Assembly: GCA_022865365.1 (NCBI GenBank)
Contig: JALHSW010000503.1
Coordinates: forward strand, 1 to 7,590
Reading direction: 5' to 3'
DNA from: Acidimicrobiia bacterium
GTDB taxonomy: Bacteria > Actinomycetota > Acidimicrobiia > IMCC26256 > PALSA-555
Length of the DNA: 7,590 bases
The position numbers were made by a program, and so were the translations under genes. The notes below the pieces were generated by a model. That model ran no database searches, had not been told where the DNA came from, and was given only the letters and a program-made list of their open reading frames with translations. The stretch's first letter is position 1. Every line of letters begins with the position of its first letter. Shown here in pieces: positions 4,738 through 7,590 of the stretch.

Positions 4738-6109
4738 TCGTCAGCTCACGACGCTGCTCGAGCGGACATACCCGCGTGGGCCGCTCCCGCCGCTCGAACG
4801 CCTCGAGCAGCGCGCCGCCGCGATCCGGCGTCATCGCCGCGCGCGCCGCGCCGCGGGCGCGGTTGCGGTGACCGCCGCGATCGTGGTCGTTGCCGTCGTG
4901 GTCTGGGTCCCCGGGCTCGACCGCCGGGATGTCCAGACCCCGCTGCGGCCCGTCCCGAACACGCTTCCGACCCAGGTTCCGGACGTCTCGAAGACCCACG
5001 TTGTGCTGGTCACGCCCAGCACCGGGCTGAGGGACGGCCAGATCGTGCGCGTGTCGGGTCGGTTCGCGCCTCCCATCGCCGCCGAAGACAGCATCGACGT
5101 GCGGATGTGCCGGGCCGGGGTGACTCCGCCGACCGTCAACGACGACTGCGACGGAACGACCGGTCAGGGGGCGCGTCGCATTCCGCTAGCAACCCTGCCG
5201 TTGCGGCGTTATCCGTACCTGGTGCGCCGCACGATCACGGTCGGCGGCCAACCCGTCGACTGCGCCGCGGAGCCCGGCTGTGTCCTGTACGCGGACAGTG
5301 GGGACCGTCTCAAGGGTCCGATCCACTCGCGATACCAAGGCAAGTACGGCATCGCGCCGCTCGTCTTCGATCCCGTCGCACCACCGCTGCCCGGCCCGAT
5401 CGTCACGGTAAGGCCACCCGACGGGCTCCGCGACGGCGATACCGTCACCGTCCGGGCTCAGCACTTCCGACCGTTTGGTTCGGTCGGGGCCACCGTGTGC
5501 GTGAAGGGCACCGATGTGTGCGACGCCGTGAACGTGCCAGTTCAGCGGATCGGCCCCAACGGCAGCCTCTCGCTCATCCACCCGGTCTGGTCCGTGTTCT
5601 CCTCGGCGGACGGTGCGCTCCAGGATTGCCGCGCGGTGGCGTGTGTCGTCCGCTTTGGGACCTACGACCGTTCCACGCTCTTCGACGTGCCCGTCTCCTT
5701 CGCGCCGGGCAGCCCGGCTTCGTACCCGAGCCTGACCCTGGAACCCGCAGGTCCCTATACCGACGGACAGCAGGTCACCGTGACGTTGCACGGCTGGCCC
5801 GGCTCGATCGGCCGGCGCCCCGACCTCGCGATCCCCAACCTCGTCATCGGACAGTGCGCGCGCTCGGGTAGTGGCTATCTCTCAGCGGCGGTGTGTCCCG
5901 GTGAGACGTCGCTTCACCCCGAACCCGACGGGCGCTACACCGCGACACTCGCGTTGCACCGCACGATCTCAGAGAACGTGTCCGAACCGATCGATTGTAC
6001 GCAGCTCGGCAACTGCCGAGTCGCTCTCGCCCTCGCCTCTACCGGGGGCGAGATTCCGCCTGGCGTCTTCTTCACCGTGATCCTTGGGGTCGACGTCGTT
6101 GTCAACTGA
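4730..6109 (+). CDS. Single-pass membrane protein with three neocarzinostatin-like extracellular domains; probable ECF sigma partner
   Basis: The product has 459 residues. Residues 1-41 are cytoplasmic, short and Arg-rich (RRHRRARR at 33-40). Residues 42-60 form one transmembrane helix (AGAVAVTAAIVVVAVVVWV), then comes a Pro-rich linker and a large exported part. That part shows three repeats of about 100-130 residues, each opening with a strand of the type VxPxxGLRDGQxVxV: LVTPSTGLRDGQIVRVSG (93-110), VTVRPPDGLRDGDTVTV (225-241) and LTLEPAGPYTDGQQVTV (335-351). Each has four Cys in two close pairs (127/140 and 178/184; 257/264 and 300/305; 376/389 and 423/429), matching the two-disulfide plan of the neocarzinostatin chromoprotein fold. 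The gene overlaps the sigma gene by 8 nt, so an anti-sigma role is likely by context. The N-terminus has no HxxxCxxC zinc anti-sigma motif. The ATG at 4730 is chosen because GAGAGG (4718-4723) sits 6 nt upstream. What the ectodomain senses or binds is unknown. Confidence 0.85.
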   Translation: MDDRQLTTLLERTYPRGPLPPLERLEQRAAAIRRHRRARRAAGAVAVTAAIVVVAVVVWVPGLDRRDVQTPLRPVPNTLPTQVPDVSKTHVVLVTPSTGLRDGQIVRVSGRFAPPIAAEDSIDVRMCRAGVTPPTVNDDCDGTTGQGARRIPLATLPLRRYPYLVRRTITVGGQPVDCAAEPGCVLYADSGDRLKGPIHSRYQGKYGIAPLVFDPVAPPLPGPIVTVRPPDGLRDGDTVTVRAQHFRPFGSVGATVCVKGTDVCDAVNVPVQRIGPNGSLSLIHPVWSVFSSADGALQDCRAVACVVRFGTYDRSTLFDVPVSFAPGSPASYPSLTLEPAGPYTDGQQVTVTLHGWPGSIGRRPDLAIPNLVIGQCARSGSGYLSAAVCPGETSLHPEPDGRYTATLALHRTISENVSEPIDCTQLGNCRVALALASTGGEIPPGVFFTVILGVDVVVN

Positions 6110-6162
6110 CGACGGCCCAGGCGTTGCGCGCCTCTTCTCATCGTTCTGCTGCAGGGAACACG
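6110..6162. other. Gap between the sigma-partner gene and tRNA-Pro, weak hairpins only
   Basis: The two neighbouring transcription units converge here. CGTCGT (6094-6099) and ACGACG (6109-6114) can pair across the stop codon with a 9-nt loop. GGCG (6120-6123) and CGCC (6129-6132) form a 4-bp stem followed by TCTTCTC. Either could help end plus-strand transcription, but neither has a proper T-tract. Confidence 0.2.
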
Positions 6163-6239
6163 TGGTCGGGCTGCCGGGATTTGAACCCGGGACCTCTTCG
6201 TCCCGAACGAAGCGCGCTGCCAAGCTGCGCCACAGCCCG
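6163..6239 (-). tRNA. tRNA-Pro, anticodon CGG, CCA encoded
   Basis: The minus strand folds into a full cloverleaf of 77 nt including CCA. The acceptor stem is CGGGCTG/CAGCCCG, the D stem GCGC/GCGC, and the anticodon stem CTTCG/CGAAG with loop TTCGGGA, giving anticodon CGG. The variable loop has 5 nt, and the T stem is CCGGG/CCCGG with loop TTCAAAT. C1-G72 with discriminator A73 and G37 are typical of bacterial tRNA-Pro, which reads CCG codons here. The 3' CCA is encoded (6163-6165). It lies on the same strand as, and 46 nt downstream of, the receiver-domain gene. A TAAGGT (6252-6257, minus strand) 12 nt before its 5' end could be its own -10 element. Confidence 0.96.
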
Positions 6240-6285
6240 TTCGAGCCGCTCACCTTAGTCGTCGGGTCCGTTCCCCTTGCCCGGC

Positions 6286-6663
6286 CTACGTCGGGACGGG
6301 ATCGCCCACGAGCTGCTTCACCGTGCGGCGCAGCGTGCCCGGATCGACCGGTTTCACGAGCTCGGCTTCGACGGCGGCGCGCTTGGCGAGGAACCGGTCA
6401 TGTTCGCGGTCGAGGAGCAGCAGCACGGGGACGTGCGGGAGCCGATCGAACGACTCCTCGAGGTGCAGGTCGATCGCAGTCGCGACCCCACCTTGGTTGG
6501 CGATCTGCATGTCGAGGATCACGAGGTCGGGCGTGTGCTGCTTGACTGCTTCGCGCACATCCTGACCGCGCGTGACCTCGATGACCACTTGGTTCGGGAC
6601 GACCAGCGCGGCGCGCACCTGATTGCGCACCCAGGCGCCGTCGGCAGCAACGAGGATCTTCAT
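6286..6663 (-). CDS. Stand-alone receiver-domain (response regulator-like) protein
   Basis: This 125-residue single-domain protein has a CheY-like receiver fold and no output domain. MKILVAADGAW (1-11) is the first strand and acidic pocket. PDLVILDMQI (45-54) carries the expected phospho-acceptor Asp51. PVLLLLD (79-85) is the fourth strand, and ELVKPVDPGTL (101-111) carries the conserved Lys104. Two usual residues are missing: the first acid of the pocket pair is Ala7 (Asp8 remains), and the switch Thr/Ser at the end of strand 4 is Leu84. Phosphorylation may thus be altered, or the protein may act by binding alone. ATG 6663 is the start because the receiver fold begins there. The gene starts 25 nt after the stop of the ArsA-like gene on the same strand, so a shared operon is likely. 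No histidine kinase is present in the window. Confidence 0.85.
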   Translation of the reverse strand: MKILVAADGAWVRNQVRAALVVPNQVVIEVTRGQDVREAVKQHTPDLVILDMQIANQGGVATAIDLHLEESFDRLPHVPVLLLLDREHDRFLAKRAAVEAELVKPVDPGTLRRTVKQLVGDPVPT

Positions 6664-6688
6664 CGGCGCCGACACTAGTTGGCGGCGA

Positions 6689-7590
6689 TCACCGCTCGTC
6701 TTCTCGACGAGGCGGGCCCGGGGCGGGGGCCAGGAAGTGCGCGACCGCGTCCAGGGCCGCGAAGTCGACGACATCATGGGCGAGGGACGGCACGTATACG
6801 ACAGCCCCGGCTCCGATGCGCTCGCCGGCGTTGGCCAGCCCGGCACGTTCGCGCTCGCCGAGCGACGCGTAGCTCGCGAGGTTCTCGTAGCGGGCCGCCA
6901 GTCGAGTCCGCGCGGCGCGCGTCGCTGCGTCGGTCTCCGAGCCGCCGAGCTCTGCCAGCTGTACGGCGCGCTCGCGCAGCGCGGCGACCTGGTCGGCCTC
7001 GCCAAAGGTCGGGTGCACCCGGTTCACGACCAGCGCAGCAACGCCGAGGTTCGACTCGCGCAGTCGCGTAGCGAAGAACTCTGCTTCGTCGACCGCGTCG
7101 CGCCGCGGCGAGGTCACCAGCACGAACGCCGTGTTGGCGTCAGCAAGGAGCGCGGTGACGCTGGCGGCACGCTCGCGAAACCCCTGTTCCATCCCCTCGA
7201 ATGCCCGGAAGAATGCGATGACGTCGTCGATCACCTCCGTGCCGACGACCCGCCCGACGGTCCGGAAGAACGTTTGGACCGCGACCCCTGCGGCCCGGAG
7301 GTACGCCGAACGCGGCGGCATCATCAGGAACCGGAACACGCGGTTGTCGAGCAGGCGCGTGAGCCGCGCCGGCGCGTCGAGGAAGTCGAGCGCGTGTCGG
7401 GTCGGCGGCGTGTCGACCACGATCAGGTCGTAGCCGCCTTCCGCGTGGAGCTCGTGGAGCTTCTCCATCGCCATGTACTCCTGCGTGCCCGAAAGTGCAC
7501 CGGCGATGTTCCGGTAGAAGCGGTTGTCGAGGATGCGCCCGGCTTGCTCGGCATCGGTCGCGTAGGTGCGGACCAGCTTGTCGAAGGTCG
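6689..7590 (-). CDS. ArsA-like (anion-transporting / GET3-type) ATPase, N-terminus cut by the window edge
   Basis: The reading frame is open from the right edge to a TGA at 6689-6691 and shows 299 residues. From the visible start it reads TFDKLVRTYATD, then RILDNRFYRNIAGALSGTQE, then YDLIVVDTPPTRHALDFLD, the signature region of ArsA/GET3 ATPases (switch II, DTxPTxHxLxxL). RLTRLLDNRVFRFLM follows, then a long helical part, TAFVLVTSPRRDAVDEAEFF and ALVVNRVHP, the usual nucleotide-binding end of the fold. The P-loop (Walker A, with its extra Lys) should lie upstream beyond base 7590 and cannot be checked. Family members use ATP-driven dimer changes to move arsenite or insert tail-anchored proteins. 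Many actinobacterial copies have no known cargo, and no arsenic genes are visible here. The first in-window Met (7474) is internal, since conserved family sequence continues before it. Confidence 0.9.
   Translation of the reverse strand, partial: TFDKLVRTYATDAEQAGRILDNRFYRNIAGALSGTQEYMAMEKLHELHAEGGYDLIVVDTPPTRHALDFLDAPARLTRLLDNRVFRFLMMPPRSAYLRAAGVAVQTFFRTVGRVVGTEVIDDVIAFFRAFEGMEQGFRERAASVTALLADANTAFVLVTSPRRDAVDEAEFFATRLRESNLGVAALVVNRVHPTFGEADQVAALRERAVQLAELGGSETDAATRAARTRLAARYENLASYASLGERERAGLANAGERIGAGAVVYVPSLAHDVVDFAALDAVAHFLAPAPGPPRREDER

Noticed and set aside
6084..6678. Plus-strand open frames across the tRNA and the receiver gene
   Set aside because: They run through a clear tRNA-Pro and opposite a recognisable receiver domain; the translations have no domain-like features.

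Overview
The window is high-GC DNA with tightly packed genes. Many starts are GTG and neighbouring genes often overlap. The best guess is an actinobacterium, possibly of the Acidimicrobiia. This rests on an actinobacterial-style lysC-asd pair, an ArsA-like ATPase next to an atypical receiver protein, and apparent leaderless promoters. It is an inference from gene content and style, not from a search.

Layout from left to right. (1) 1-892, plus strand: the C-terminal tail of a SAM-dependent methyltransferase, joined by an ATGA overlap to a 233-residue class I glutamine amidotransferase-like / peptidase S51-like protein whose nucleophile position appears to be Gly. (2) 936-1718, minus strand: a membrane-anchored cyclophilin-type peptidyl-prolyl isomerase homologue with a divergent active site. 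(3) 1808-4089, plus strand: lysC (aspartate kinase) and asd (aspartate-semialdehyde dehydrogenase), the first two steps of the aspartate pathway (Lys, Thr, Met, diaminopimelate). lysC carries an internal AGGAGG/ATG expected to produce a separate regulatory beta subunit. The lysC-asd junction is four 14-bp tandem repeats that form a chain of overlapping ATGA stop/starts. (4) 4189-6109, plus strand: an ECF-type sigma factor overlapping, by 8 nt, a gene for a single-pass membrane protein. Its exported part looks like three neocarzinostatin-like domains, each with two predicted disulfides. This is probably a sigma / membrane partner (anti-sigma-like) signalling pair. (5) 6163-6239, minus strand: tRNA-Pro(CGG) with an encoded CCA. 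(6) 6286-7590, minus strand: a stand-alone receiver-domain protein downstream of an ArsA-like ATPase whose N-terminus lies off the right edge.

No stretch longer than about 100 bases lacks a gene. The gaps are 893-935 (convergent, no clear terminator), 1719-1807 (divergent promoter region), 3029-3066 (repeat array), 4090-4188 (palindromes upstream of the sigma gene), 6110-6162, 6240-6285 and 6664-6688. I see no insertion sequence, CRISPR array, phage gene or integration site.

The strongest candidates for something undescribed are the ATGA repeat relay between lysC and asd and the triple neocarzinostatin-like ectodomain attached to an ECF sigma partner.
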